Assembly: GCA_963677215.1 (NCBI GenBank)
Contig: OY781919.1
Location: 3,968,001-4,032,000, forward strand
Source: G963676795 sp963677215
GTDB taxonomy: Bacteria; Desulfobacterota; Desulfuromonadia; Desulfuromonadales; Geopsychrobacteraceae
Reading direction: 5' to 3'
Length of the DNA stretch: 64,000 bases
Part shown: positions 43,725-52,039 of the stretch, in pieces
How positions within the stretch are numbered: the stretch's first letter is position 1
Layout: each line of letters starts with the position of its first letter
Position numbers and translations under genes: made by a program
The notes under the pieces: generated by a model
Database searches by the model: none
What the model saw: only the letters and a program-made list of their open reading frames with translations
Told to the model about the DNA's origin: nothing

Positions 43725-43991
43725 TTAGAGAGAGTGAGACGCGGTGTAAGGAAGCAGAGCAATCTGACGTGCGTTCTTGATCGCTTCAGCGATCTGGCGC
43801 TGGTGTGTTGCACAGGTACCGGAAATACGCCGTGGAACGATCTTGCCGCGCTCGGTCAGGTAGTAGCGCAGGCTGTCGATGTCTTTGTAGTCGATACGAG
43901 CATTTTTGTCAGCGCAGTAACGACAGATTTTACGACGTCCGAAACGACGACGTGGTGCGGATGAACCAGAATTTCCACCTTCAAAAGCCAT
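43725..43991 (-). CDS. rpsR: 30S ribosomal protein S18
   Basis: The 88-residue protein has the S18 signature RRFGRRKICRYCADKNARIDYKD, then LRYYLTERGKIVPRRISGTCATHQRQIAEAIKNARQIALLPY. It binds as a dimer with S6 to the central domain of 16S rRNA. Cys pairs CRYC and CATH suggest the zinc-binding (C+) form. It lies 27 bp after rpsF and 29 bp before the DUF2232 gene. The N-terminal 12 residues are a low-complexity Gly/Ser stretch. Confidence 0.98.
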   Translation of the reverse strand: MAFEGGNSGSSAPRRRFGRRKICRYCADKNARIDYKDIDSLRYYLTERGKIVPRRISGTCATHQRQIAEAIKNARQIALLPYTASHSL

Positions 43992-44018
43992 ATATCAATC
44001 TCCTCTATATCGTTTTAA

Positions 44019-44387
44019 TTATTCTTCTTCGTCGTCCAGATCGTCATCATCGTCATTTACCGGTGCAGTCGATTTTTCTGGTGCTTCGGCAGGGAAATCT
44101 CCCTCGATTTTGACGGTCAAAAAGCGCAGAATGTTTTCGTCGATACGCAGACGACGTTCGAATTCGGCGATAACTTCAGGCCCAGCGGTGAACAGAGTCT
44201 GAATGTAGCTGCCACGACCAACCTTATTGATTGGGTAGGCAAGCTTACGCACGCCCCAGTTGTCCAGCTTGTGAATCTCAGCACCCTGCTCGGTGAGGAC
44301 TCCCTGGAACTTTTCAACCAGTGCGTTGAGCTCGTCGCCAACCAGCTCTGGCTGAATGATGTAGAGTGATTCATAATTTCTCATCAA
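44019..44387 (-). CDS. rpsF: 30S ribosomal protein S6
   Basis: The 122-residue protein starts MRNYESLYIIQPELVGDELNAL and contains VRKLAYPINKVGRGSYIQTLFTAGPEVIAEFERRLRIDENILRFLTVK, the S6 fold. The C-terminus is a long acidic tail (DDDDDLDDEEE) as in many proteobacterial S6 proteins, where RimK-type glutamate addition can occur. AAGGAG precedes the ATG. It leads the rpsF-rpsR-DUF2232-rplI operon; the leader is described at 44405. Confidence 0.98.
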   Translation of the reverse strand: MMRNYESLYIIQPELVGDELNALVEKFQGVLTEQGAEIHKLDNWGVRKLAYPINKVGRGSYIQTLFTAGPEVIAEFERRLRIDENILRFLTVKIEGDFPAEAPEKSTAPVNDDDDDLDDEEE

Positions 44388-44404
44388 TAAATCTCCTTAT
44401 GGAT

Positions 44405-44462
44405 TAATCAGCCCCGGGACCATCCCGGAACAAGGACATTCCTGCCTTGCAGGCAAAGAACG
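44405..44462 (-). promoter_or_regulatory. Structured leader before rpsF, candidate S6:S18 binding site
   Basis: On the minus strand, 18-75 bases before the rpsF start, two hairpins follow each other: TGCCTGCAAGGCA and CCGGGATGGTCCCGG. Many bacteria regulate this operon by S6:S18 binding to a leader hairpin that mimics the 16S rRNA site, so position and structure fit. I could not match the conserved internal-loop bases with certainty. Confidence 0.3.
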
Positions 44463-44531
44463 AAAGCACGCTTCTAGCACAATCAACTGTTTTTTTCAAC
44501 GGTTTTATCGAGATTAGTGATTAAATCCCGC

Positions 44532-45374
44532 CTAGGGGGCAGATCGGATATCGAGATATCCGGTACTGAGCAGAATGACCTCTATCTCTTCCACAATCTC
44601 TTCCTGACGCAACATCCTGAATCTCCGCTTTAACGCTTCAAGTTCGTCATCCAGATATTTGACGGCAGCCTCTAGATGGCTCATGCGCTGATAATTCTCC
44701 GCCATGAAGGCCATATAAAGCACTTCTGAAAGTGCGCAAAACAAGTATTCCTGAGATAGAGCGAGAAAAAATTCTGCTGGTGAAAGTGTCAGCAGTGGAG
44801 CGCAGGATTTTTCTACCACACTGCCGTAAAGAGTTTCAAAGGGGGGCAGTAGCTGCCGAGTCAAAAGCCCTTCTCGGCCGTGATGGTAGATTGCATAGAA
44901 ATTTATCATGGGAAAGCGGCGATACAGTGATGAAATGCAGGCTACGATCTCACTGAGGACGGCATTAACCTCTTCAACAACACTTGCACCTGTAATACAG
45001 GTCGCGGTGAAATTGTCTGACTCAAGCAGCTGCTGAAGTTTCTGTCCGACTGCCAGTACGCTAGCTGCCGAGAGGGTTCCGTTCTGTTCCAACTGCTTTA
45101 CCAGGTGCTGGTTGATTCCGCCACAGAACCCCCGTTCGCTGCCAACCAGCAGATAGACATCATGACTGTTCGCATCGTGCTGTGGAGCAAAAGGGAAAAA
45201 GTTGAGAAAATCCGCAGCGACATTTTCAAGATCTTCGCGCATGATATTCTGGACCCCGACAACTCCGCTCAGCTTTTTCATCTCCAGATACGCCAGGCTT
45301 TTCATCGAATTCATGATCTCGCGCACTTCCTGCAGACTATGCCGCTTACGTTCCAGTTCCTCATGCTTGCTCAT
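44532..45374 (-). CDS. atpG: N-type F1Fo-ATPase gamma subunit
   Basis: The 280-residue protein is a divergent gamma subunit: N-terminal helix SKHEELERKRHSLQEVREIMNSMKSLAYLEMKKLSG in place of the usual Arg-rich start, a central Rossmann-like part (VYLLVGSERGFCGGINQHL near 66), and a C-terminal helix with HLEAAVKYLDDELEALKRRFRMLRQEEIVEEIEVI. It forms the rotating central stalk. The start at 45374 overlaps the atpA stop by 14 bp; the longer frame to 45422 lies inside atpA. It is the last gene of the operon. Low similarity to standard AtpG is typical of N-ATPase gamma subunits. Confidence 0.88.
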   Translation of the reverse strand: MSKHEELERKRHSLQEVREIMNSMKSLAYLEMKKLSGVVGVQNIMREDLENVAADFLNFFPFAPQHDANSHDVYLLVGSERGFCGGINQHLVKQLEQNGTLSAASVLAVGQKLQQLLESDNFTATCITGASVVEEVNAVLSEIVACISSLYRRFPMINFYAIYHHGREGLLTRQLLPPFETLYGSVVEKSCAPLLTLSPAEFFLALSQEYLFCALSEVLYMAFMAENYQRMSHLEAAVKYLDDELEALKRRFRMLRQEEIVEEIEVILLSTGYLDIRSAP

Positions 45375-46863
45375 CGTCCACCCGTTCCGCTTCATCTTGC
45401 AACCAGGCACTGACAGCCTCACTCCAGTCCTCCCTTGGACTGTCCAGTGTCAGCTCACTCGCTAGAGTCATTTCCTGTAACTGCGCCAATGACTGTCTGA
45501 TGCAATCAGGATCTTCTTTGCTAAAATGATCGTCATTAAAAGCAACCAGCCAGGCCATCTGGAACTGTTCAGGAAGAGGCATCAGACGATCCTGCTTCAA
45601 CAATTCCCGCAGGATCCGGCCGCGCCGTATCGCCTGTTCCATAGACGCTTCCAGCCTGGCTCCGAAACTGGTAAATATTTCGAGTTCAAGAAACTGCAAA
45701 AAGTCCAGCTTCATTCGCCCCGCTTCTTCCTTGATCCGCAGATGCTGGGCCTTACCGCCGATCCGTGAAACTGATAGGGCGATATCGATCGCTGGCCTGA
45801 ATCCGGAGTTAAACAGCTCACGGTCGAGATAGATCTGTCCATCAGTGATGGAAATAAGATTGGTCGGGATATATGAGGCGATCTCTCCCTGCTGCGTCTC
45901 GATAATCGGTAGAGCCGTCATGCTCCCCCCGCCATGCGCTGAATCCAGGCTGGTCGCCCGTTCCAGCAGGCGAGCGTGTACGGAAAAGATATCCCCGGGG
46001 TAGGCTTCCCGGCCAGGCGGTCTGCGCAGCAGAAGCGACAGCTCGCGGTAATTTCTTGCATGGGTTGTCAGATCGTCATAAACGACCAGGGTGTCATAGC
46101 CCTGCTCCATCCAGTACTCCGCAACAGCACAACCGGCAAAAGGAGCCAGATGCTGCAAACCTGGCAAACTGCTCGATTCAGCAACAACGATCGTCGTATA
46201 GTCGAGAGCCTGATATTCCGTTAACAGGGCCAGGGTATTGACCACAGAAGAGCGTTTCTGGCCGATCAGAACATAGACACAGAAAACATCGCGGCCATGC
46301 TGATTGATAATCGTGTCGATAGCAAGCGAACTGCGCCCCAAACCATCATCCCCGACCAGCAGCTGACGCTGCCCCTTGCCGATCGGAATCAGGGTGTCGA
46401 TAATCTTGATTCCTGAGTAGAGCGGATCATGGACAAAATCGCGCATGGCGATCGGTGGTGAATTTTGTTCCAACGGATGCCAGGTCTCCAGTCTCATCGG
46501 GTCGCCATCATCAAGAGCCTCGCCAAGTGGTGAGATAACCCGGCCAAGCAAATCTTCACCGACGGGAATCCCCAGCCGCTGCCCGGCAAGCCGGGCAGAG
46601 ATGCCAGCCGTAAGCTCTGCCGTTTCCTTCAACAGTATCGCCCCGATCCGATCTTCGGCCAGGTCAAAAACCAGTGCCCGGCTGCCATCCTCAAGGTCGA
46701 TGATATCATCCATAGCCGCTGATGGCAGTCCGGTGATCCAGACAATCCCGTCACCGACCGACAACAGCTTGCCTCGTTCCACGATTCGCACTTTGGGCTG
46801 ATAATTTTTCAGCCAGTCTGCCTGGTTGTCAATCGGCCCTGAATAGCGGCTAAGGTCGATCAT
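45361..46863 (-). CDS. atpA: N-type F1Fo-ATPase alpha subunit with altered P-loop
   Basis: The 500-residue alpha subunit has the N-terminal barrel (GDGIVWITGLPSAAMDDIIDL near 38), the nucleotide domain and a helical C-terminus. The P-loop reads GDDGLGRSS at 171-179, with Arg177 where nearly all alpha subunits have Lys (GDRQTGKT). The coupling Arg in SVSRIGGKAQ is present. The noncatalytic site of alpha may therefore bind nucleotide poorly. The start at 46863 is chosen because GGAG precedes it by 6-7 bases and because it begins in the family-like MIDLSRYSG; it overlaps atpF by 14 bp. Other open-frame codons to 47016 lie within atpF. Domain content otherwise normal. Confidence 0.93.
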   Translation of the reverse strand: MIDLSRYSGPIDNQADWLKNYQPKVRIVERGKLLSVGDGIVWITGLPSAAMDDIIDLEDGSRALVFDLAEDRIGAILLKETAELTAGISARLAGQRLGIPVGEDLLGRVISPLGEALDDGDPMRLETWHPLEQNSPPIAMRDFVHDPLYSGIKIIDTLIPIGKGQRQLLVGDDGLGRSSLAIDTIINQHGRDVFCVYVLIGQKRSSVVNTLALLTEYQALDYTTIVVAESSSLPGLQHLAPFAGCAVAEYWMEQGYDTLVVYDDLTTHARNYRELSLLLRRPPGREAYPGDIFSVHARLLERATSLDSAHGGGSMTALPIIETQQGEIASYIPTNLISITDGQIYLDRELFNSGFRPAIDIALSVSRIGGKAQHLRIKEEAGRMKLDFLQFLELEIFTSFGARLEASMEQAIRRGRILRELLKQDRLMPLPEQFQMAWLVAFNDDHFSKEDPDCIRQSLAQLQEMTLASELTLDSPREDWSEAVSAWLQDEAERVDDEQA

Positions 46864-47599
46864 GAGCATGCTCCACAAACAGTGCCAGTTCATCGGCCAC
46901 ATTGGCCTGTAGAACCATGGATCCGAAGGCAATTCTGACCCCTGCCACAAGTGCAGAATCCTGGTTATAGGCAAATAACAGCGCCTGTTCCGCCAGTTCG
47001 TTGAACAGCTGTTCAAGCCTGCGCTTATTTTGGTCTGGCAGCGGATAGGCGGAAATCACTTCGACAGGCCCGGAGACAGTTCCCCATTGAGCTCTTATCT
47101 TCCCGATTTCTTCGCTGGACATTGCCTTGATCTCCGCCACCAACATATCGACCAGGCGCTCTTCCACTTCGGGTCCTGCCACTGAGGCCAGCAGCCTGGA
47201 GGCAAAACAGGTGGCATTTTTCAAGGCCAGGAAATCGGCTTCACGCATGGCCTTATTGGCCCGCTTGGATAACGCCGCACGCTGCCGTTTCTCTTCTTCA
47301 CTGACGACACCGCGGATCTCTTCAAGAGCCCGGGTTCGTTCCTGCAACAGGTCCTGTGCAAGCTCAGCCCTGGCCTGTTCCTGTTCCCGGCGCCAGTCGC
47401 TCTGCCTGTTCTCGTATTCCTTGCGCAAGACATCGGCTTCTTCACGCTGGTGCTGGGCGTCTGCTATCTTCGCCTCTATTTCAGCGCGCCGCCGGGAAAT
47501 AATCTCCTGAACCGGCCGGAACAAAAAACGTTTCAGAATCCAGACCAGCACCAGGAAATTGACTATTTCAAGAATAAATGTCGACCAGTTCAGTTCCAC
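46850..47599 (-). CDS. atpF: N-type F1Fo-ATPase b subunit with delta-like C-terminal part
   Basis: The 249-residue protein starts with the b-subunit membrane anchor (NWSTFILEIVNFLVLVWILKRFLF, 4-27), then a long charged coiled coil (about 35-125), and a C-terminal region with AYPLPDQNKRRLEQLFNEL and VAGVRIAFGSMVLQANVADELALF, the closing pattern of delta/OSCP subunits. Ordinary b subunits are about 160 residues and the operon has no separate atpH, so the delta function seems fused to b. It would hold the F1 head to the membrane as the outer stalk. atpE ends 46 bp upstream. Confidence 0.88.
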   Translation of the reverse strand: MELNWSTFILEIVNFLVLVWILKRFLFRPVQEIISRRRAEIEAKIADAQHQREEADVLRKEYENRQSDWRREQEQARAELAQDLLQERTRALEEIRGVVSEEEKRQRAALSKRANKAMREADFLALKNATCFASRLLASVAGPEVEERLVDMLVAEIKAMSSEEIGKIRAQWGTVSGPVEVISAYPLPDQNKRRLEQLFNELAEQALLFAYNQDSALVAGVRIAFGSMVLQANVADELALFVEHAHDRP

Positions 47600-47645
47600 G
47601 CCTGTCGTCCCCCGTTACAACGATGCCCGTCATTTTCAGCACTGA

Positions 47646-47912
47646 TCATTTCAGCAGATACTCAAGCAACGGATTCCTGAACAGCACGATCAGCACAATG
47701 ACCAGAACATAGATCGCCAGCGATTCAATCATGGCTAGGCCGATAAACAACGTCCGCATAATGGGATGTTCAGCTTCCGGCTGGCGTGCCAGAGAATCCA
47801 GAGCACGACTGATCGCCCAACCCATTGCGAAAGCCGGGGCAAGAGCACCGATCGCTGTTCCAAAAATTGCCGCCACGGTTGAGGCCAGGACAATATCCGC
47901 TAATTCAGTCAT
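47646..47912 (-). CDS. atpE: N-type F1Fo-ATPase c subunit
   Basis: The 88-residue hairpin has the polar loop ARQPEAEHP (42-50) between two helices and the ion-carrying Glu63-Ser64 in GLAMIESLAIY. Glu-Ser is a Na+-type pair, as in Ilyobacter c subunits, but the first-helix position that carries Gln32 there is Met30 here (PAFAMGWAI). Ion choice is therefore undecided: N-ATPases were named for predicted Na+ transport, though at least one was reported to carry H+. The start at 47912 has GAGGAGG upstream; the open frame to 48017 lies inside atpB. The stop is 46 bp before atpF. Confidence 0.92.
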   Translation of the reverse strand: MTELADIVLASTVAAIFGTAIGALAPAFAMGWAISRALDSLARQPEAEHPIMRTLFIGLAMIESLAIYVLVIVLIVLFRNPLLEYLLK

Positions 47913-48591
47913 GACGTCCTCCTCGAGATTCTGTTTTCTGCTGTTGGGACTGCATCCCTCCAGCAACATAGATAAGCGCAAGCATGCCAAAGATATAAGC
48001 CTGCACCAGCGCTTCAACGATATGCAGCATCAGTATCGGGACTGGAGCCAGGAAACCGGCAACGAGCAGAATCAGCATTGCCGCCATTTCAAGGCTCATC
48101 ATGTTGCCGAACAGACGTACTGCCAACGCGACCGTCCGGGTAATTTCACTGATCAGGTGAAAAGGAAGCAGAATGGGACTTGGGACCAGATAGTGATGCA
48201 GGTAATTCTTGACTCCCGAAACACGGATTCCATACCAGAGCGTCGCGGCAAAAACCAGGACAGCCAGCGCTGCCGTCGCGGACAGGTCTCTGGTCGGTGA
48301 GTGAACCCCGGGAATCAATCCTGACAGATTGGCTATAACCAAAAATAACCAGAGGCTTCCGATAAAGGGCATGATGACTGTGCTAAACTGCGGCGTCACC
48401 CCGCTGACCGCATTCTCTATCGCCTGTACGCCCCCCTCGACAACCGTCTGCACGGGGCCGGGGTTGACCTGCAGACGGCGGGAGATGATAAAAACTACCA
48501 ACCAGATGATCGCGATGATGCACCATGTGGTAAGCACGGTCGTCCCTATCTCAAGAGGTCCGATCCGGTATAAGAGTCCATCATCGAACAT
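47905..48591 (-). CDS. atpB: N-type F1Fo-ATPase a subunit
   Basis: The 228-residue membrane protein has five to six helices and the essential Arg in TVALAVRLFGNMMSLEMAA (near 165), with VPILMLHIVEALVQAYIFGMLALIYVAGG at the end. It forms the ion half-channels next to the c ring. The start at 48591 follows AAGGGAG by 6 bases; the longer frame to 48648 overlaps atpQ. It overlaps atpE by 8 bp. In N-ATPase operons an atpR gene normally stands between atpQ and atpB, but only 17 bp separate the two here. Confidence 0.93.
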   Translation of the reverse strand: MFDDGLLYRIGPLEIGTTVLTTWCIIAIIWLVVFIISRRLQVNPGPVQTVVEGGVQAIENAVSGVTPQFSTVIMPFIGSLWLFLVIANLSGLIPGVHSPTRDLSATAALAVLVFAATLWYGIRVSGVKNYLHHYLVPSPILLPFHLISEITRTVALAVRLFGNMMSLEMAAMLILLVAGFLAPVPILMLHIVEALVQAYIFGMLALIYVAGGMQSQQQKTESRGGRHD

Positions 48592-48608
48592 AGCTGGCTC
48601 CCTTAGAA

Positions 48609-48914
48609 CTATTCGCGGATAAACAGGTACACGTTGATCATCCCGCAAATCACACCGATGAGAATAAAGCTGATCGTCCAGCGAATCGAATAGCCGCTGC
48701 AGAGATCATCGAGCCAGCGTCCGAGGTACGCCCCTGCAACCGGCGGAAGAACGAACAACAGGCCCAATGTCCCGATCGACACAGCCTGGCTCAACAAACT
48801 CTGGCGTCTTTTCTCGGCAGTCTCCATCCGCCTCGTTTTCTTCTCGAGTTCAACCTTCAGCTGTTGCTGGCTGGCTGCGGATATCAGTTTCTGTTTTTTG
48901 TTTCGCTCTTCCAT
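48609..48914 (-). CDS. atpQ: N-type F1Fo-ATPase accessory protein AtpQ (AtpI-like)
   Basis: The 101-residue protein has a charged N-terminal helix (KKQKLISAASQQQLKVELEKKTRRMETAEKRR) and two membrane helices (SIGTLGLLFVLPPVAGAYLGRWL and WTISFILIGVICGMINVYLFI). The GAYLGRWLDDL turn matches the AtpI/AtpQ family, which assists c-ring assembly. It overlaps the end of atpC by 31 bp and ends 17 bp before atpB. It is placed as AtpQ rather than AtpI because of the N-ATPase gene order. Confidence 0.85.
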   Translation of the reverse strand: MEERNKKQKLISAASQQQLKVELEKKTRRMETAEKRRQSLLSQAVSIGTLGLLFVLPPVAGAYLGRWLDDLCSGYSIRWTISFILIGVICGMINVYLFIRE

Positions 48915-49288
48915 AGGGACCTGAAAAGTTCCTCCTCCATATGCCGGAGTGACAGCTTGATCTCCTCAACCTTGTCCCTCTCCTGCCCCAGGGTTTCCTG
49001 GAGTTCTTCACTTAAACGACGATAATCATCCCCGCGCAGATAGAACCTGGTACAGAGCAACAACAGGTTGTCACAGAAATAGAGGATTGCGCCGGGGATC
49101 GCCAGATAACCGATCCTGCCGTCAACCGTTCTTAACCTGATCAAGCCAACGGACAGGGCTGTCATCAGCCGCTCATGGCCGGCCTGAATGCCGAACTGGC
49201 CTGACGCATCTTCGGCGACACAGGAAACGACGTCGACAATCTCCTCAATCTGTACCGCGTCTATCAGTTTCAAGACAAAGGTTCGCAT
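48884..49288 (-). CDS. atpC: N-type F1Fo-ATPase epsilon subunit
   Basis: The 134-residue protein begins with a beta-sandwich (MRTFVLKLIDAVQIEEIVDVVSCVAEDASGQFGIQAGHERLMTAL, GYLAIPGAILYFC) and has a short charged C-terminal helix (LSEELQETLGQERDKVEEIKLSLRHMEEELFRSL). It would link gamma to the c ring and can inhibit hydrolysis. Its place directly after atpD, at the front of the operon, is characteristic of N-ATPases. It starts only 3 bp after the atpD stop. The similarity to standard epsilon is moderate but clear at GIQAGHERL. Confidence 0.9.
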   Translation of the reverse strand: MRTFVLKLIDAVQIEEIVDVVSCVAEDASGQFGIQAGHERLMTALSVGLIRLRTVDGRIGYLAIPGAILYFCDNLLLLCTRFYLRGDDYRRLSEELQETLGQERDKVEEIKLSLRHMEEELFRSLWKSETKNRN

Positions 49289-49291
49289 AAA

Positions 49292-50686
49292 CTAGTGCCC
49301 TGTCATGGTTCCGCGCATGTAACATTGCTGCTCGGAGACATCATCCAACTTCCCGGTCAGAAATTGCTCACAATCGGTCAGCGTGCTTTCCAGCGGAACG
49401 GAGACCCCGGCTATGCCGGAATGGGCAGCGGTCGCCCAGAACGGCTGGGTCAGGTAGCGTTGCAGCTTGCGCGCACGCATGACGATCTTTCTGTCACCGG
49501 CTGAGAGCTCTTCGATACCGAGCATCCTGATAATATCCTCCAGCTCATGATAGCGGGACAGATGCTCCCTCACCCCTTCGGCTATGCCGTAATGCCGATC
49601 ACCCAGGACATGCCGGTCCATCAATTTGCTGCCCGACTGCAGGGGATCGACCGCCGGATAGATCCCCCTGCCCGCCTGGCTGCGCGAAAGGATCACCTTG
49701 GTGTCGAGGTGATTGAGAATGGTGTTGACCGCCGGATCCGACATATCATCGGCCGGAACATAAACCGCCTGAACAGAAGTAATGGCACCGTCAGCAGTAG
49801 ACAGAATTCGCTCCTGCAACTCAGCTACCTCGGTTGGCAGGGTCGGTTGATATCCCACAGTTGCCGGCATCCTGCCGAGCAGGCTGGAAACTTCGCTGCC
49901 GGCCTGGACAAAGCGGAACACATTGTCCATGACAAACAGCACTTCCTTATGCTGGGCATCGCGCAGATACTCGGCATAGGCCAGAGCGGCAAGACCGACC
50001 CGGAAGCGCACCCCGGAAGACTCATCCATCTGGCCGAAAACCATGATTGTCTGATCGAGAACTCCCGCCTTCTGAATATCGTGCCAGAGCTCATGTCCTT
50101 CACGAATCCGCTCCCCGACTCCAGCAAAAACCGAGAAGCCGCTGTGCAATTTCGCCATCGCATGCATGAATTCCATGATCAGCACGGTTTTACCGACTCC
50201 GGCCCCACCGAACAGACCGGTTTTTCCACCCCGGACAAACGAACAGAGCAGATCGATAACCTTGATACCGGTTTGCAGCACTTCACCGGCTGCAGAGGCT
50301 TCACTCAATGGCAGCGGGCGGCTATGGATATTACGGTAGTCTTTAGCGACCAGGGGCGGGCCACCGTCGAGGGGCTCGCCAAAAATATTCAGCAGACGCC
50401 CGAGACAATCGGTTGTCGTTGGCACATGCAACGGAGCACCGCTATCATAGACTGGAATTCCGCGTTGCAGACCGGAACTGCGATGAAGGGCTATCGCTCT
50501 GACATGCAGTGAATCAAGATGCTGTAAAACTTCGAAGGTACAGAACTCGTGATCAACAGGAGAAAACAGAGCCTGACGCAGAGGGGGCAGAGGATGACAT
50601 TCAAGGACGGCAACAGGACCGTGAACCTCGGATATCCTGCCAATGGGAGCTGAATAGTTGGCGACCTGCTCGATACGGTCTTTCAT
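49292..50686 (-). CDS. atpD: N-type F1Fo-ATPase beta (catalytic) subunit
   Basis: The 464-residue beta subunit has the N-terminal barrel (GRISEVHGPVAVLECHP near 17), Walker A GGAGVGKT at about 160-167, the catalytic Glu in VGERIREGHELW near 190, Walker B VLFVMDNVFRF near 248 and TLPTEVAELQERI near 287. All catalytic residues are present, in contrast to the altered P-loop of alpha. The gene heads the operon in the N-ATPase order D-C-Q-(R)-B-E-F-A-G. An upstream region of about 180 bp to ychF should contain the promoter. As a unit the complex may pump ions at the expense of ATP, which suits a fermenter. Confidence 0.95.
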   Translation of the reverse strand: MKDRIEQVANYSAPIGRISEVHGPVAVLECHPLPPLRQALFSPVDHEFCTFEVLQHLDSLHVRAIALHRSSGLQRGIPVYDSGAPLHVPTTTDCLGRLLNIFGEPLDGGPPLVAKDYRNIHSRPLPLSEASAAGEVLQTGIKVIDLLCSFVRGGKTGLFGGAGVGKTVLIMEFMHAMAKLHSGFSVFAGVGERIREGHELWHDIQKAGVLDQTIMVFGQMDESSGVRFRVGLAALAYAEYLRDAQHKEVLFVMDNVFRFVQAGSEVSSLLGRMPATVGYQPTLPTEVAELQERILSTADGAITSVQAVYVPADDMSDPAVNTILNHLDTKVILSRSQAGRGIYPAVDPLQSGSKLMDRHVLGDRHYGIAEGVREHLSRYHELEDIIRMLGIEELSAGDRKIVMRARKLQRYLTQPFWATAAHSGIAGVSVPLESTLTDCEQFLTGKLDDVSEQQCYMRGTMTGH

Positions 50687-50813
50687 GTATCAAAGTATAG
50701 CGCAAAATTAGACAATTCTCGGCCGACAGCAGTGCAGCATCAAACTGATGATCGGGGCAATACAGTCAAGGAATGCAGGTAAAGGCTTAAAATTGATTAG
50801 CAGGAAGAAACGA

Positions 50814-50852
50814 CTCTGCGCGAGCAGAACCGAAAGCTCTACTCGCGCAGAA
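50814..50852 (-). terminator. Probable terminator of ychF
   Basis: CTGCGCGAG at 50816-50824 pairs with CTCGCGCAG at 50842-50850 around a 17-base loop, just after the ychF stop on the minus strand. The T-rich stretch that follows is interrupted. Confidence 0.6.
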
Positions 50853-50865
50853 AACAACCTTATAC

Positions 50866-51960
50866 TTAAACGTTAAAGCGGAAGTGCATGACATCGCCGT
50901 CAATAACGCGGTATTCCTTGCCTTCGAGGCGTAGCAGCCCTTTTTCCTTGGCACCTGACTCGCCACCGGCTGCGATGTAATCTTCAAAGGCCGTGACTTC
51001 AGCGCGGATAAAGCCTTTTTCAAAGTCGGTGTGAATGACACCAGCGGCCTGTGGAGCCAGAGCCCCGTCAGGCACGGTCCAGGCCCGGACCTCTTTGACT
51101 CCTGCGGTGAAGTAAGTAATCAGCCCCAGCAGTTTGTAGCCGGCACGGATCATCCGATCAAGACCTGATTCCTCGAGACCGAGATCACTCAGAAATTCCG
51201 CTTTTTCGTCGGCATCAAGCTCAGAGATCTCCGCTTCGATCTTGCCACAGATTGTGACGATCTCCGCCCCTTCGGATGCGGCATGCTCTTTGACCATAGC
51301 AACGAACGGGTGAGCACCTTCCAGATCATCTTCTGCCACATTGGCGACATAGAGGACCGGCTTGATGGTGATCAGGTGCAGGTCGGAGATCAGCTTACGC
51401 TCTTCAGCATCGAGAGTGACAGAGCTTGCCGGCTTGCCTTCATTCAGAGCCTTTTCAAGTTTTTCCAGAACCTCGATTTCAGCCTGCAGCTTCTTGTCGC
51501 CACTCTTTGCCTGTTTTCTGCTACGGGTGATCCGCTTGTCGATGCTATCCATGTCAGCCAGATTGAGCTCGGTCTGAATGACCTCGATATCGCGCAGAGG
51601 ATCAACGCCACCGTCAACGTGAACGACATTATCATCCTCAAAACAGCGAACAATATGGGCAATCGCATCAACCTGACGAATATGGCCAAGGAACTGGTTG
51701 CCCAACCCCTCACCCTTACTGGCACCGCGCACCAGACCTGCGATGTCGACAAACTCCATGGTGGTCGGCAGGATGGCCTGAGGCTTGACGATCTCCGCCA
51801 ACTGATTCATGCGGGAGTCCGGCACAGAAACGACACCGATGTTCGGTTCAATGGTACAGAACGGATAATTGGCAGACTCAGCACCTGCCGAGGTGAGTGC
51901 GTTGAAAATGGTCGACTTACCGACATTCGGCAAACCGACGATGCCACACTTGAAACCCAT
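50866..51960 (-). CDS. ychF: Redox-regulated ATPase / GTPase YchF (Ola1 family)
   Basis: The 364-residue P-loop protein has G1 GLPNVGKST at 8-16, G3 DIAGLVRGASKGEG near 70, the NVAED motif in place of NKxD near 205 (which favours ATP), and a C-terminal TGS domain (VRAWTVPDGALAPQAAGVIHTDFEKGFIRAEV, DGDVMHFRFNV). It binds ribosomes and is linked to translation fidelity and oxidative stress. All family motifs and the length are normal. It is separated from the pyrophosphatase gene by a terminator, so it has its own promoter. Confidence 0.97.
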   Translation of the reverse strand: MGFKCGIVGLPNVGKSTIFNALTSAGAESANYPFCTIEPNIGVVSVPDSRMNQLAEIVKPQAILPTTMEFVDIAGLVRGASKGEGLGNQFLGHIRQVDAIAHIVRCFEDDNVVHVDGGVDPLRDIEVIQTELNLADMDSIDKRITRSRKQAKSGDKKLQAEIEVLEKLEKALNEGKPASSVTLDAEERKLISDLHLITIKPVLYVANVAEDDLEGAHPFVAMVKEHAASEGAEIVTICGKIEAEISELDADEKAEFLSDLGLEESGLDRMIRAGYKLLGLITYFTAGVKEVRAWTVPDGALAPQAAGVIHTDFEKGFIRAEVTAFEDYIAAGGESGAKEKGLLRLEGKEYRVIDGDVMHFRFNV

Positions 51961-51980
51961 AACTTAATTCCTCTGAAAAA

Positions 51981-52012
51981 CTGATAGCCGGAGCTTAAGC
52001 TCCGGCTATCAG
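51981..52012 (-). terminator. Terminator of the membrane pyrophosphatase gene
   Basis: A perfect 32-base palindrome (arms 51981-51996 and 51997-52012, core GATAGCCGGAGCTT), followed on the minus strand by five T residues. It is between hppA and ychF. Confidence 0.95.
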
Positions 52013-52039
52013 AAGTTGATCTATATGTGCTCTGACTGA

